A DNA stretch of 64,000 bases from Fidelibacterota bacterium (GTDB taxonomy: Bacteria; Fidelibacterota; Marinisomatia; Marinisomatales; Marinisomataceae), in assembly GCA_028140795.1 (NCBI GenBank), contig JAOIOW010000001.1, forward strand, positions 212,466-276,465, given 5' to 3'. The notes under the pieces were generated by a model. The model had not been told where the DNA came from, did no database searches, and was given only the letters and a program-made list of their open reading frames with translations. Positions 1 to 9,214 of this stretch are shown piece after piece (position 1 is the stretch's first letter; every line of letters begins with the position of its first letter). The position numbers were made by a program, and so were the translations under genes.

Positions 1-1999
1 ATAGGCCCATATCGTTAGCCAAGTTTTTCATTTCTTTGCGTTGAATATTAATAAACTCATGAAGTGGCGGGTCTAAAAGACGCACCGTTACTGGTAAACC
101 GTCCATTTTTTTAAATATTTTATAAAAATCTTTTGTTTGAAAAGGGAGGAGGTTTTTTAGGTAGGAAGTACGACTCTTTTTATCCTGTGCTAAGATCATT
201 TTTCTAAACTCATGAACCCTTTTTTCATCGAAAAACATATGTTCGGTTCTACAAAGACCAACGCCTTCTGCGCCAAACTCAAGCGCCCTTTCACAGTCTT
301 CAGGGGTGTCTGCATTTGTTCTAATTTTTAATTTTCTTATTTTGTCTGCCCACGACAATAACTGGCTAAGTGGACCAACGTTGTCCAGCGGGTTTTGAAA
401 CAACCTCAACCCTCCAATATAAATATCTCCAGAAGACCCATTGAGCGTTATTTGGTCACCCTCTTTTATTTTTTTGTCAGCTATTTTTGCAAACCTATGG
501 CTTTTGTCAATAGTCAGGTCTTGGCATCCGACAACACAGCTTTTACCCCAACCTCTAGCAACTAGAGCTGCGTGGCTAGTTAGACCGCCTCTTGAGGTCA
601 AAATTCCTTCAGAATAATGCATTCCATGGATGTCTTCCGGCGATGTTTCTTCTCGAATCAATATGACTTTTTTACCCTTTTTGCCAAGAGCCTCAGCTTT
701 TTCAGCGGTAAAAACCGCTGATCCACAAGATGCACCAGGACCCGCAGGAAGACCAGAAGAAACCGGCGTGTTGTTATTTAAGTCTTCAGCTACTATATTT
801 TTTAGGAGACTTTCATAAATTTGGACTGGGCGAACCCTACCCACAGCCACCTCTTTAGTTATAAGCTTTTCTTTTACCATGTCAGTTGCAATTTTTATAG
901 CAGCGATACCAGTTCTTTTACCCCTTCTTGTTTGAAGCATCCACAGTTTATTTTCCTGGATGGTGAATTCAATGTCTTGCATGTCGTCAAAATGGTTTTC
1001 CAGTCTTTTTCTTACATCTTTTAAATCTTCAAAGGCTTTTGGCAATGCAACAGACAAAGACTTATTACTGTTTTTTTCATCAATTATAGGGTGCGGCGTT
1101 CTGACACCCGCAACAACATCCTCACCTTGAGCGTTTGGCAACCACTCTCCAAAAAAATTGTTTTCCCCAGTAGAAGGATTTCTTGTAAAAGCAACGCCTG
1201 TACCAGAATTTTTTCCAAGGTTTCCAAAAACCATTGCTTGAACATTTACAGCCGTTCCCATGGAAGAAGAAATTTTTTCAAAACTCCTATATTCTTTTGC
1301 TCTTTTTCCGTTCCAGCTTTCAAAGACAGCGGCAACAGCTCCATAAAGCTGTTCGTAGTGATCGTCAGGAAAAGGAACACCAAATTCTTTTTTTACTATT
1401 TTTAAATATTTTTCAGACAACACCTTCCAGTCTTTAGCTTTCATGTTAGAGTCGTTTTTATAGCCATTAACTTTTTTAATTGAATCAAGCTCTTTTTCCA
1501 TAAGCTCTCTGATTGGACGCGATGATTTGTTTAGCTTTAGCGCCTTCTCCATAACCACATCTGCATACATCATAATTAATCTTCGATAACTGTCATAAAC
1601 AAAACGCTCGTTTCCACTGGTGGCATCAATCATAAAGGGTATTGTTTTGGATGTAAGCCCTATGTTCAATATTGTTTCCATCATTCCTGGCATAGACACT
1701 GGAGCACCAGATCTAACAGAAAGAAGTAGGGGGTTTGATCCGCCAAATGTTCTTTCAATAATACCTTCCGTTTTGGCTATGTTTTTTTTGATATTCTTCT
1801 TTAAGGAGGTTGACAGTGATTTGGTTTTTAAGTAATCAGAACAAAGGCTTGTAGCCAGGGTAAAGCCTGGAGGAACAGGAAGACCAAGCTTACACATTTC
1901 TGCGATATTCGCCCCCTTACCACCAAGGATATCAACCATGTTTTGATCCCCGTCCGTTTGAAGTTGCGAGAAAAAATATATTTTTTGTTTATTGTTCAT
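1..1999 (-). CDS. ppdK: Pyruvate, phosphate dikinase (3' end outside window)
   Basis: Interconverts pyruvate, ATP and phosphate with phosphoenolpyruvate, AMP and pyrophosphate in the cytoplasm. About 666 N-terminal residues are visible of a family usually near 880; the gene leaves the window at base 1. My translation of the minus strand gives the nucleotide-binding N-terminus (ILGGKGANIAEM, SVRSGAPVSMPGM) and the phosphohistidine motif GGLTSHAALVARG. Its histidine is residue 476 (bases 572-574). The start of the PEP-binding barrel (EGVGLCRTEHMFF) follows. The reading frame is open throughout. The start MNNKQKIYFF at 1999 fits the family N-terminus. A membrane pyrophosphatase elsewhere in the window could remove or recycle the pyrophosphate. 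Several plus-strand frames over this region are shadows. Confidence 0.96.
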   Translation of the reverse strand, partial: MNNKQKIYFFSQLQTDGDQNMVDILGGKGANIAEMCKLGLPVPPGFTLATSLCSDYLKTKSLSTSLKKNIKKNIAKTEGIIERTFGGSNPLLLSVRSGAPVSMPGMMETILNIGLTSKTIPFMIDATSGNERFVYDSYRRLIMMYADVVMEKALKLNKSSRPIRELMEKELDSIKKVNGYKNDSNMKAKDWKVLSEKYLKIVKKEFGVPFPDDHYEQLYGAVAAVFESWNGKRAKEYRSFEKISSSMGTAVNVQAMVFGNLGKNSGTGVAFTRNPSTGENNFFGEWLPNAQGEDVVAGVRTPHPIIDEKNSNKSLSVALPKAFEDLKDVRKRLENHFDDMQDIEFTIQENKLWMLQTRRGKRTGIAAIKIATDMVKEKLITKEVAVGRVRPVQIYESLLKNIVAEDLNNNTPVSSGLPAGPGASCGSAVFTAEKAEALGKKGKKVILIREETSPEDIHGMHYSEGILTSRGGLTSHAALVARGWGKSCVVGCQDLTIDKSHRFAKIADKKIKEGDQITLNGSSGDIYIGGLRLFQNPLDNVGPLSQLLSWADKIRKLKIRTNADTPEDCERALEFGAEGVGLCRTEHMFFDEKRVHEFRKMILAQDKKSRTSYLKNLLPFQTKDFYKIFKKMDGLPVTVRLLDPPLHEFINIQRKEMKNLANDMGL

Positions 2000-2065
2000 T
2001 ATGAATACATTTTAAATGAATTAAAAAAAACAACCTTTTTGGGCAAAACAATTTAAGGAGTGACC

Positions 2066-3187
2066 GTGAAAAAAACATTTATATTATTCGTAGCATTATT
2101 TATGGTTTCGTGTTCAGGAGAAATATATGAAGATGAGCTAAGGGTGGGTGAAGACAACCTCGCTTATGTTGGAGATACAGACAAGCTTTATTCCGGAGAT
2201 GTTCTCGACAAGTATGGAGAAAAAATGGGAACCTATAAAAAAGGAATCAAGGATGGAGCATGGACAGAAATAGACTACAAAAACGGCACTAGGAGAAAAG
2301 CCAACTATATCAAAGGAACACCGGAAGGTGAACAAATTACATATGTCTTCCCCGGACCAATGGACAACAATAAAAGGCTAGAATATATTAATTATGAAAA
2401 TGGCAAACCCGTAGGAACTTGGACACAATGGAGTAGAGACAATGAAAACAGGCTTAGAAAAACCGGAGAGATTATTTTTGAAGAAGGGGCAGGAAGATGG
2501 AGAGAGTGGGACCCCAATACGCTAGTTGTGGTAAGAGCGGGAGACTATGAAAACTGGGAGAGAAGCGGGCTTTGGAAAAGCTGGGACCCCCAAGAAGTTT
2601 TGGTGAGCGAAGGAGAATATGTTGAGGGTAATAAGGTTGGAAAGTGGACTTGGTACAAAGAAGGAGAAGATAAAGGCTGGGAAGAAAATTATAATAATGG
2701 GGTTTTGCATGGAAAGTTTAACAACCTATCCCCATATGCTAAAATTAGAGGAGTTGGGTCTTTTAGCGAGGGCGTAAAAACAGGAGAGTGGGAAGAGTAT
2801 TATAGCAGTGCAGACGGCTCTTTAGAAAGGTCACAATCAGGAGCATACCAGTTTGGGAAAAAGGTTGGCATATGGTCTTTATATGCAAAAAACGGAAGAA
2901 GAATTGCAGAAGGATCGTATAAAGACGACATTAAAGAAGGTGAATGGACCGAGGGTCAGGACATAGATTTTGGCTCAAGATTTTTTGGAAAAGGAACATA
3001 CTCTAACAATGAAAAAAACGGAAGCTGGAACTACGTTGCCCCAAGACAAAACCCAACAATTGAAGGGTTTTTTACAAACGGCGAACCTTCTGGTGAGTGG
3101 AAAGTTGTTTACAATAAAAGAACCTACAAAGGAAGCCTGGAAGAGCTTAAGAAGCAGATTACAAAGTTAAATGAGTTTTCTTTTTAA
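2066..3187 (+). CDS. MORN/YwqK-like repeat lipoprotein
   Basis: Probable secreted lipoprotein of 373 residues made almost wholly of degenerate repeats of about 20-30 residues. The pattern is G-x-W-x-x-Y/W, then a G-x-Y-x-x-G-x-x-x-G turn, for example GKWTWYKEG, GEWEEYYSS, GIWSLYAKNG, GEWTEG and GSWNYV. This resembles MORN or YwqK-type repeats. The N-terminus KKTFILFVALFMVSC is a lipoprotein signal with the lipid-bearing Cys near residue 16. I place the start at GTG 2066, because the ribosome site AAGGAG (2055-2060) would overlap the possible upstream GTG at 2060. It stands alone, divergent from ppdK. Its function is unknown; such repeats often mediate binding at membranes or surfaces. Confidence 0.8.
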   Translation: MKKTFILFVALFMVSCSGEIYEDELRVGEDNLAYVGDTDKLYSGDVLDKYGEKMGTYKKGIKDGAWTEIDYKNGTRRKANYIKGTPEGEQITYVFPGPMDNNKRLEYINYENGKPVGTWTQWSRDNENRLRKTGEIIFEEGAGRWREWDPNTLVVVRAGDYENWERSGLWKSWDPQEVLVSEGEYVEGNKVGKWTWYKEGEDKGWEENYNNGVLHGKFNNLSPYAKIRGVGSFSEGVKTGEWEEYYSSADGSLERSQSGAYQFGKKVGIWSLYAKNGRRIAEGSYKDDIKEGEWTEGQDIDFGSRFFGKGTYSNNEKNGSWNYVAPRQNPTIEGFFTNGEPSGEWKVVYNKRTYKGSLEELKKQITKLNEFSF

Positions 3188-3241
3188 TCCTTTTTTTGGT
3201 TGTTAACAGCCTCTTTATACTTTTTGCTGTTTTAAATATTA

Positions 3242-3376
3242 ATGATCCAGATTGGTTTTATTGAGGTTTTAGATAAAAACTCTGACACAATGATCAATAT
3301 GAAAGAGCCAAACAGAGAGGCGTTTGGGGCGCTTTTGGCTACGGGTTGGATCTATTGGACATATAGAAGTCAATAA
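3242..3376 (+). CDS. Doubtful 44-residue ORF
   Basis: A small ATG-to-TAA frame fills most of the 246-base gap between the repeat lipoprotein and sdhC. The product begins MIQIGFIEVLD and ends in an aromatic stretch (GWIYWTYRSQ). I see no ribosome binding site upstream and recognise no family. It may be a real small protein, a leader peptide for the sdh operon, or chance. Confidence 0.2.
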   Translation: MIQIGFIEVLDKNSDTMINMKEPNREAFGALLATGWIYWTYRSQ

Positions 3377-3433
3377 TAACCAATTTGTCTTTATATTTAT
3401 GTAAATGCGTTTTAAAATTAACATCACCTTAAT

Positions 3434-4093
3434 ATGTCTATAATTAAACTATTAACTTCTTCTGTAGGGAGAAAAATTTTGATGGCCATTACTGGGCTTT
3501 TATTAGCCTTTTTTATGGCCTTTCACCTTTTCGGAAACCTTTTCCTTTTTGTTGGGGAAGAGGCGTTTAATGCCTACGTAAACAAATTGCACCAGCTAGG
3601 GTTTTTAATTAGAATAGCAGAGTTCTTTTTGGTGTTGTTTGTTGGAAGCCACGCATATAGCGGAATTTTGCTTTGGATAAAAAACAGAAAGGCAAAAAAG
3701 GTAGTTTCATCATATAGCAAAGAAAACACTCCAAGCGCAGCAAGGTCCGCAGCTTTCACCGGAAGTATAGTTTTTGTTTTTCTTGCAACGCACTGGTCAA
3801 CATTTTGGTATAAGTTTAATTTTGACCTTCAGGGAATGAGCTACTATTATGTTGTTACGGAAAGCTCTGTGGGGTTCGGGAGCCCTGCTGTATCAATATT
3901 TTATATTATTGCAATCGCTCTTTTAGGATACCATCTTAAACATGGAATTGCATCAGCAGGTCAAACGCTCGGTATTGTGGGAACAAAATATGAAAGTATT
4001 TATGATAACCTTGCAGCCATCTTTTGGTTTTGGATTCCCTTAGGATTTATTTCAATTCCTGTATGGTTTGGATTTTTAGTGAGGATAATATGA
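3434..4093 (+). CDS. sdhC: Succinate dehydrogenase cytochrome b subunit
   Basis: Membrane anchor of the succinate:quinone oxidoreductase, 219 residues with about five hydrophobic segments. It passes electrons through heme b between the quinone pool and the iron-sulfur subunit. The N-terminus ([19 protein letters not shown], then FHLFGNL) and the conserved histidines in FHLFGN, GSHAYSG, THWSTFW and GYHLKHG match the single-anchor-subunit type seen in Bacteroidetes and epsilonproteobacteria, which normally works with menaquinone. There is no separate sdhD. The stop TGA (4091-4093) overlaps the sdhA start, so the two are translationally coupled. No clear ribosome site precedes its ATG. Confidence 0.93.
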   Translation: MSIIKLLTSSVGRKILMAITGLLLAFFMAFHLFGNLFLFVGEEAFNAYVNKLHQLGFLIRIAEFFLVLFVGSHAYSGILLWIKNRKAKKVVSSYSKENTPSAARSAAFTGSIVFVFLATHWSTFWYKFNFDLQGMSYYYVVTESSVGFGSPAVSIFYIIAIALLGYHLKHGIASAGQTLGIVGTKYESIYDNLAAIFWFWIPLGFISIPVWFGFLVRII

Positions 4094-6012
4094 CACAATC
4101 TAATTTATTTTCGAAAGCACCAGAAGGTGAGCTTTATACAAAGTGGGAAGAATACAAAGGCAGTCTCAATAAGCTCACGCCAGAAGAGGCCAATAAGTAT
4201 AAAATTATCGTGATAGGCACAGGGCTAGCAGGAGCCTCTGCTTCTGCGACGTTGGCAGAAAGAGGGTTTAATGTTCACGCTTTTTCTTTTCATGAATCAC
4301 CAAGAAGGGCTCATAGTATCGCAGCTCAAGGTGGAATAAATGCTGCAAAGAACTATAAAAGCGATGGAGATAGTGTAATGAGACTTTTTTATGACACTAT
4401 AAAGGGCGGAGACTTTAGATCAAGAGAGGACAATGTTTATAGGTTAGCAGAGATAAGCAAAAATATTATAGATCAATGTGTTGCACAGGGGGTGCCTTTT
4501 GCAAGAGAATATGGCGGGCTATTAGACAACAGATCTTTTGGAGGTGTACAGGTTTCAAGAACTTTTTATGCTAGAGGGCAAACCGGTCAACAGCTATTGC
4601 TTGGTGCATATTCAGCTTTGAGTAGGCAGATGGAAAAGAAAAAAGTGGTTTTTTATCCAAGGCATGACATGCTAGACGTTGTGTTGGTTGAAGGCAAGGC
4701 CAAGGGAATTGTAACTAGAAATCTTGTAGACGGAAAGGTAGAAACGCACAGTGCTGACATTGTTATTTTGGCAACAGGAGGCTATTCAAATGTTTATTAT
4801 TTGTCAACAAATGCCATGGCAAGTAATGTAACTGCAAATTGGAGAGCACACAGAAAGGGAGCCCTGTTTGCAAACCCGAGCTTTACACAAATTCACCCAA
4901 CCTGCATTCCTGTTAAGAACGACTTTCAGTCTAAATTGACCCTAATGAGTGAAAGCCTTAGAAATGACGGGAGAGTGTGGGTGCCTAAAAAGAAAAACGA
5001 TCAAAGAAAACCGACAGAAATTCCAGAAGAAGAAAGAGATTATTATCTTGAAAGAATATACCCCGCTTTTGGTAATCTGGTTCCAAGAGATGTTGCTAGT
5101 AGAAGAGCTAAAGAAGTTTGTGATGAGGGAAGAGGAATTGGACCAACTGGTTTTGCGGTCTATCTTGACTTTCAAAAAGCAATTGAAGAAAAAGGGGAAG
5201 ATTTTATAAGAGAAAAATATGGTAATTTGTTTGATATGTATCAAAACATTACTGACGAAAATCCCTATAAAACACCGATGAAGATTTACCCAGCAGTTCA
5301 TTATACAATGGGCGGGCTTTGGGTTGATTATAATTTAATGACTACCATCAAAGGCCTGTTTTCAATAGGCGAAAGCAACTTCTCAGACCATGGAGCCAAC
5401 AGATTGGGAGCGAGTGCATTAATGCAGGGATTAGCAGATGGATACTTTGTTGTTCCACATACAGCAATGGACTTTCTAGCAAAAGAAACACCCCTTATGC
5501 AAGACATTACAGATAGGCCTGAGTTTAAAGAAGCGGCAGAGAAAACAAAGAATGAAATTGCTAAACTAATGAGCGTAGATGGAAAGTTGGCAGTAGATGA
5601 GGTTCATAGAGAGCTGGGGAAAATTGTGTGGGATAAAATAGGAATGGCAAGAAATGAGGCAGGCTTAAAAGAGGCTTTGTTAGAAATTCCAAAAATTAAA
5701 GAAAAGTTCTGGAATGATATTTCTATACCAGGAAGCGATAAAGATATCAACCAAGAACTAGAAAAAGCGCTAAGAATAAAAGACTTTATAGAGCTTGCAG
5801 AATTAATGGCTTTTGACGCCTTAGATAGAAAAGAATCTTGTGGTGCACATTTTAGAGAAGAGTATCAGACAGAAGAAAATGAGGCAGAAAGAAATGACCA
5901 AGACTATAAATATGTAGCAGCTTGGGATTATTCTGAAAATGAAGAACCAAAACTTTATAAAGAAGAATTAAAATATAATAATGTTAAACTAAAAACCAGA
6001 AGTTATAAGTAA
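4090..6012 (+). CDS. sdhA: Succinate dehydrogenase flavoprotein subunit
   Basis: Oxidises succinate to fumarate (or the reverse) at a covalently bound FAD; 640 residues. Visible are the dinucleotide-binding motif ([12 protein letters not shown]), the flavinylation motif with its His ([14 protein letters not shown]), the substrate region HPTCIP, and NRLGASAL near the FAD. The frame is open further upstream to 4024, but I choose ATG 4090: it overlaps the sdhC stop as ATGA and follows GAGGATAAT. The long form with internal insertions matches the Bacteroidetes-type SdhA/FrdA family. sdhB follows with no gap. Confidence 0.96.
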   Translation: MTQSNLFSKAPEGELYTKWEEYKGSLNKLTPEEANKYKIIVIGTGLAGASASATLAERGFNVHAFSFHESPRRAHSIAAQGGINAAKNYKSDGDSVMRLFYDTIKGGDFRSREDNVYRLAEISKNIIDQCVAQGVPFAREYGGLLDNRSFGGVQVSRTFYARGQTGQQLLLGAYSALSRQMEKKKVVFYPRHDMLDVVLVEGKAKGIVTRNLVDGKVETHSADIVILATGGYSNVYYLSTNAMASNVTANWRAHRKGALFANPSFTQIHPTCIPVKNDFQSKLTLMSESLRNDGRVWVPKKKNDQRKPTEIPEEERDYYLERIYPAFGNLVPRDVASRRAKEVCDEGRGIGPTGFAVYLDFQKAIEEKGEDFIREKYGNLFDMYQNITDENPYKTPMKIYPAVHYTMGGLWVDYNLMTTIKGLFSIGESNFSDHGANRLGASALMQGLADGYFVVPHTAMDFLAKETPLMQDITDRPEFKEAAEKTKNEIAKLMSVDGKLAVDEVHRELGKIVWDKIGMARNEAGLKEALLEIPKIKEKFWNDISIPGSDKDINQELEKALRIKDFIELAELMAFDALDRKESCGAHFREEYQTEENEAERNDQDYKYVAAWDYSENEEPKLYKEELKYNNVKLKTRSYK

Positions 6013-6777
6013 ATGAATGTCAATTTGAAAATATGGCGACAAGGTTCTGATTCCGATAAGGGAACATTGAAAGCCTACAGACTTGAAAACATAGACCCAA
6101 ACATTTCATTTTTAGAAATGCTAGATATTTTAAATATCAAGCTTGTAAAAGAAAAAAAGGATCCTGTTGCATTTGATCATGACTGCAGAGAAGGAATTTG
6201 CGGTTCTTGTGGTTTTATGATTAATGGCAGACCACACGGACCACAAAAGGCAACAACAGTGTGTCAGCTTCACATGAGAGCATTTAATAATGAAGATGAC
6301 ATTTTATTAGAACCTTTTAGGGCAGAGTCTTTTCCAGTAATAAAGGACCTCTCTGTTGATAGAAAGTCTTTTGACAGAATCATTTCTTCGGGAGGTTATG
6401 TATCAACCAATACGGGAGAGGCGCCTGAGGCCAACTCTATTTCAATCGAAAAAGAATATGCTGATGAGGCTTTCCTTTCATCCGCCTGTATCGGTTGTGG
6501 TGCCTGTGTTGCTGCTTGCAAAAATTCTTCAGCAATGTTATTTACTTCAGCAAAAGTTTCTCATTTATCTTTGTTGCCCCAAGGACAAAAAGAAGGAAAA
6601 GACAGGGTTGCTAAAATGGTAGCAACAATGGATGAAGAAGGGTTTGGTTCATGTACTAATACTGGTGCATGTTCAGCCGAATGTCCAAAAGAAATAGGGC
6701 AGATAAATATAGCAAGGTTAAATCAAGAATATATATCAAGCTCTCTTTCAGGTTTTTTAAAGAAAAAAGATGGGTGA
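6013..6777 (+). CDS. sdhB: Succinate dehydrogenase iron-sulfur subunit
   Basis: Electron-transfer subunit of 254 residues joining SdhA to SdhC. The cluster ligands are all present: CREGICGSC plus a later Cys for the [2Fe-2S] centre, CIGCGACVAACK for the [4Fe-4S] centre, and CTNTGACSAECPK for the [3Fe-4S]-type centre. The ATG directly follows the sdhA stop, and the 3' end overlaps the next gene by 8 bases. This completes a compact sdhCAB operon. Confidence 0.96.
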   Translation: MNVNLKIWRQGSDSDKGTLKAYRLENIDPNISFLEMLDILNIKLVKEKKDPVAFDHDCREGICGSCGFMINGRPHGPQKATTVCQLHMRAFNNEDDILLEPFRAESFPVIKDLSVDRKSFDRIISSGGYVSTNTGEAPEANSISIEKEYADEAFLSSACIGCGACVAACKNSSAMLFTSAKVSHLSLLPQGQKEGKDRVAKMVATMDEEGFGSCTNTGACSAECPKEIGQINIARLNQEYISSSLSGFLKKKDG

Positions 6778-7381
6778 AAACTTAAAATTTGAAAATATCT
6801 ATTGTGTTGGAAGAAACTTTGCAGGACATGCAAAAGAGCTTGGCAACAAGATTCCAACGTCACCACTAATTTTTCAAAAATCAAATTCAGCTGTAAACAT
6901 TAATGAGACAATTGAGATACCATCAAACAAAACAATAGAACACGAGCTTGAAGTAGTTCTTTTGATAGGAAAAGAGGGCGTGCCAAAAAACCGCGAAGAG
7001 GCCCACACATTCATTTCTGGATTTTCAATAGGTTTAGATTTAACAGACAGACACCTTCAAACAGAGCTTAAGAAAAAAGGGATGCCATGGTTTGCTTCAA
7101 AGACATTTAAAGGATCTGCAGTAATAGATGCAAGCTTCATACACGAATGTCCACAAGAATTCTATTTAAAGGTAAATCAAAAAATAAGACAAGAAGGAAA
7201 TTTAAAAGATATGATATTTTCTTTTGAAGACATTATTCTACACCTTTCAAAGACCATTGATTTTAAAAAAGGAGATATAATTTTTACTGGTACGCCGGAA
7301 GGGGTTGGAACTCTTGAAAGCGGTGATCAAATTGAAATGGGCTTTAATAATTACCCCCCCAAAAAGCTTGTTGTTATCTGA
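6770..7381 (+). CDS. Fumarylacetoacetate hydrolase family protein
   Basis: Probable metal-dependent hydrolase, decarboxylase or isomerase acting on 2-oxo acids; 203 residues, the short single-domain form (YcgM/FAHD1-like). Family features are the opening GRNFAGHAKE, the metal-binding acids in EHELEVVLLIGKEG and GLDLTDR, and the closing FTGTPEGVGTL. Its start overlaps the sdhB stop by 8 bases, so it is the last gene of the sdh operon. In this family FAHD1 acts as an oxaloacetate decarboxylase, which would fit a TCA-cycle operon, but the substrate here is inference. Confidence 0.88.
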   Translation: MGENLKFENIYCVGRNFAGHAKELGNKIPTSPLIFQKSNSAVNINETIEIPSNKTIEHELEVVLLIGKEGVPKNREEAHTFISGFSIGLDLTDRHLQTELKKKGMPWFASKTFKGSAVIDASFIHECPQEFYLKVNQKIRQEGNLKDMIFSFEDIILHLSKTIDFKKGDIIFTGTPEGVGTLESGDQIEMGFNNYPPKKLVVI

Positions 7382-7706
7382 GACCCACTCTTTTTGTAAA
7401 TACAAAGAACCAGCAAATCAAAACAATTACAACCAAGCAATATCCTCCAACAGCGATCTCAAGTCTGCTAGCGGTAATTAAGACTACAAAAGCTAAAAAT
7501 GGAACCGTTGCCAAAAGATATAAAAATGTTTTGGTCGAGCTTACCAATCTTTTAACATCAATTTTTTCCCTGTCAAAATCTGACATTGTATTATAGCCGG
7601 CTATGAGATATTTGGCATTTGTGGTGTTTAAAGCTTTGGCAACCAACAGAACGGGAATATTTGCAAATCCCACAATAAGGATTTCAAAAAGAATAAGCGA
7701 ATTCAA
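7374..7706 (-). CDS. DUF3784 membrane protein
   Basis: Small integral membrane protein of about 110 residues with three hydrophobic segments. The cytoplasmic-loop motif KYLIAGYNTMS is typical of the DUF3784 family, whose function is unknown. No ATG lies near the expected N-terminus; the frame runs back inside tonB. I prefer a TTG start at 7706, two bases after the tonB stop, giving MNSLILFEIL and coupling it to the exbB-exbD-exbD-tonB operon. It converges on, and overlaps by 8 bases, the FAH-family gene. Confidence 0.7.
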   Translation of the reverse strand: MNSLILFEILIVGFANIPVLLVAKALNTTNAKYLIAGYNTMSDFDREKIDVKRLVSSTKTFLYLLATVPFLAFVVLITASRLEIAVGGYCLVVIVLICWFFVFTKRVGLR

Positions 7707-7707
7707 A

Positions 7708-8400
7708 CTAGTTTTGGAGCTTAAAGTTGATTGGGATTGTAATCCACACACCAACTTTTGTCTCACGTTGCTTAGCTGGTCTAAATCTAGTTTTTCTTAA
7801 AGCGTCAACAGCAGCTTCGTTAAGTCCTGTATTTGGAATTCCTTTTAAAACAATTGTTTCTTTAACTCTACCTGTTTTGTCAATGAAACACTGTACTAAA
7901 ACCTGTCCTTCAATACCAGCTTCTTGAGCAATATCAGGATAAACAGGTTTAATTGGGAACAATGGCCTTGGTGGGTCATCATATGGAATAAACTTCACCT
8001 GTGGACCAGATGGAGGTGGAGGTGGAGCGTCCCACGCATCAAAACTGTCTAAATCTGTCTCCTCAATTGTAAGGTCATCGGCGAGATCGTCATCTTCTGA
8101 TTCTACAGGAACAGACGGCCTAGCTGGCGGTGGAGGAGTTTCAAATTGTTGAGTTTCTGGTATTTCAATATTTTCAATAATAATTTGGCTCTCAGTTTCA
8201 ATATCAATATCATTTTCAAAGCGCTGCAATGAATAAAACCCTAATAGTAAAAGAAAGGATGCAAACAATAAACCAACCCTAAGTACTGTTGAATATTTTT
8301 CTTTTAATGATTTTTCAAGCAGCTTGGCTCTTTTTAGAAAAAAGTCAACCAACCTGGAGAATGGATTAAATTTATCTAATATTTTTTTTAATTCGTCCAT
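7708..8400 (-). CDS. tonB: Energy transducer TonB
   Basis: Spans the periplasm and delivers proton-motive-force energy from ExbB/ExbD to outer-membrane receptors; 230 residues. In order: a cytoplasmic N-terminus, one membrane helix (VGLLFASFLLLLGFYSL, about residues 42-58), a Pro/acid-rich spacer with PPPPARP and APPPPPSGP, and a C-terminal TonB domain (YPDIAQEAGIEGQV ... VWITIPINFKL). The cytoplasmic part before the helix is long for TonB. The ATG overlaps the exbD stop as TAATG. The large TonB-dependent receptor at 56082-58769 is a likely client. Confidence 0.94.
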   Translation of the reverse strand: MDELKKILDKFNPFSRLVDFFLKRAKLLEKSLKEKYSTVLRVGLLFASFLLLLGFYSLQRFENDIDIETESQIIIENIEIPETQQFETPPPPARPSVPVESEDDDLADDLTIEETDLDSFDAWDAPPPPPSGPQVKFIPYDDPPRPLFPIKPVYPDIAQEAGIEGQVLVQCFIDKTGRVKETIVLKGIPNTGLNEAAVDALRKTRFRPAKQRETKVGVWITIPINFKLQN

Positions 8401-8813
8401 TAGTTTGGAGCCTTAACCTTTGTAGAATAGTTTAATTTTAATGCATCTGCTTTCCTCAATTCATTATGAATGTCGGAAATAATTTCCATTCTAGCAGCTT
8501 GGTCAGCTTTTAATGAAACCGTAAGTTGAGGATCAGATGCTCTTTTCTCATACATTACATGTCGTACATCTTGATTATTATAAAGCTTGTCTTCAATTGA
8601 AATTAATCCGTCTTTTGATACCCAAATATCTGATGTGTGTCTTTTTGATTCCAGTTTTTCAATTCTTTCCGCCTTTGGCAGTGAAACTGGAAGACCCGAA
8701 AACTCTCTTAGAACGGTGGTAACCATAAAAAAGATTAGAAGCATAAAGATAATATCGGGCATGGAGGATGTTGATATTTTTGATTCTACCCCAGATTTTC
8801 TTCTAAACTTCAT
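8400..8813 (-). CDS. exbD: ExbD/TolR biopolymer transport protein (second copy)
   Basis: Stator-like partner of ExbB, 137 residues, with one N-terminal membrane helix carrying the essential Asp (MPDIIFMLLIFFMVTT) and a periplasmic domain. It is the second of two adjacent exbD genes. The two differ clearly in the periplasmic domain, so they are not a recent duplication and may form a mixed dimer. Both junctions are TAATG overlaps, arguing for fixed co-translation. Confidence 0.92.
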   Translation of the reverse strand: MKFRRKSGVESKISTSSMPDIIFMLLIFFMVTTVLREFSGLPVSLPKAERIEKLESKRHTSDIWVSKDGLISIEDKLYNNQDVRHVMYEKRASDPQLTVSLKADQAARMEIISDIHNELRKADALKLNYSTKVKAPN

Positions 8814-9211
8814 TATTCTGTCTCCGCAATTGATATTCTAGTAGCGTTAGCAAGTTTTAATTGATCTAGCACCTCAACATATACATCGTACTCTGATTTT
8901 TCATGAGCTTTAACAGAAATGATAAGCTTATCGTTCGCACGAATTTCTTCTTTAACCCTTCTGCTCAAGTCTTTCATTTCTACAGGCTCGCCACCAAGCA
9001 ACACATTACCTGAGGCGCTGATAAGGCAGTTAAGAATATTTTTTTTGTTGATTTCTAGCTCTTGACCTTCTGCTGGAAGAATTATTCCTAGGCCTTTGTC
9101 CATATCAATGGTTGTGGTAACCAGGAAGAATACTAGCAAAAGAAATGCTATGTCAGCCATTCCACCTTCAGGAATAGCACCAACGCGCGCTTTTCGTTCT
9201 CTAAGAGCCAT
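8813..9211 (-). CDS. exbD: ExbD/TolR biopolymer transport protein (first copy)
   Basis: ExbD family protein of 132 residues. The membrane helix GGMADIAFLLLVFFLVTT contains the proton-relay Asp, followed by a short periplasmic domain. It begins 3 bases after exbB, and its stop overlaps the next exbD start. Paired exbD genes behind one exbB are common in the FCB group. Confidence 0.93.
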   Translation of the reverse strand: MALRERKARVGAIPEGGMADIAFLLLVFFLVTTTIDMDKGLGIILPAEGQELEINKKNILNCLISASGNVLLGGEPVEMKDLSRRVKEEIRANDKLIISVKAHEKSEYDVYVEVLDQLKLANATRISIAETE

Positions 9212-9214
9212 ATT

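Noticed and set aside
630-1835. Several plus-strand open frames over the first 2 kb
   Set aside because: They are antisense to a continuous, motif-bearing PPDK frame and have no family features.
3200-3235. AACAGC ... GCTGTT hairpin as terminator after the repeat lipoprotein
   Set aside because: Only 6 pairs with a 15-base AT-rich loop and a short T run; too weak to call.
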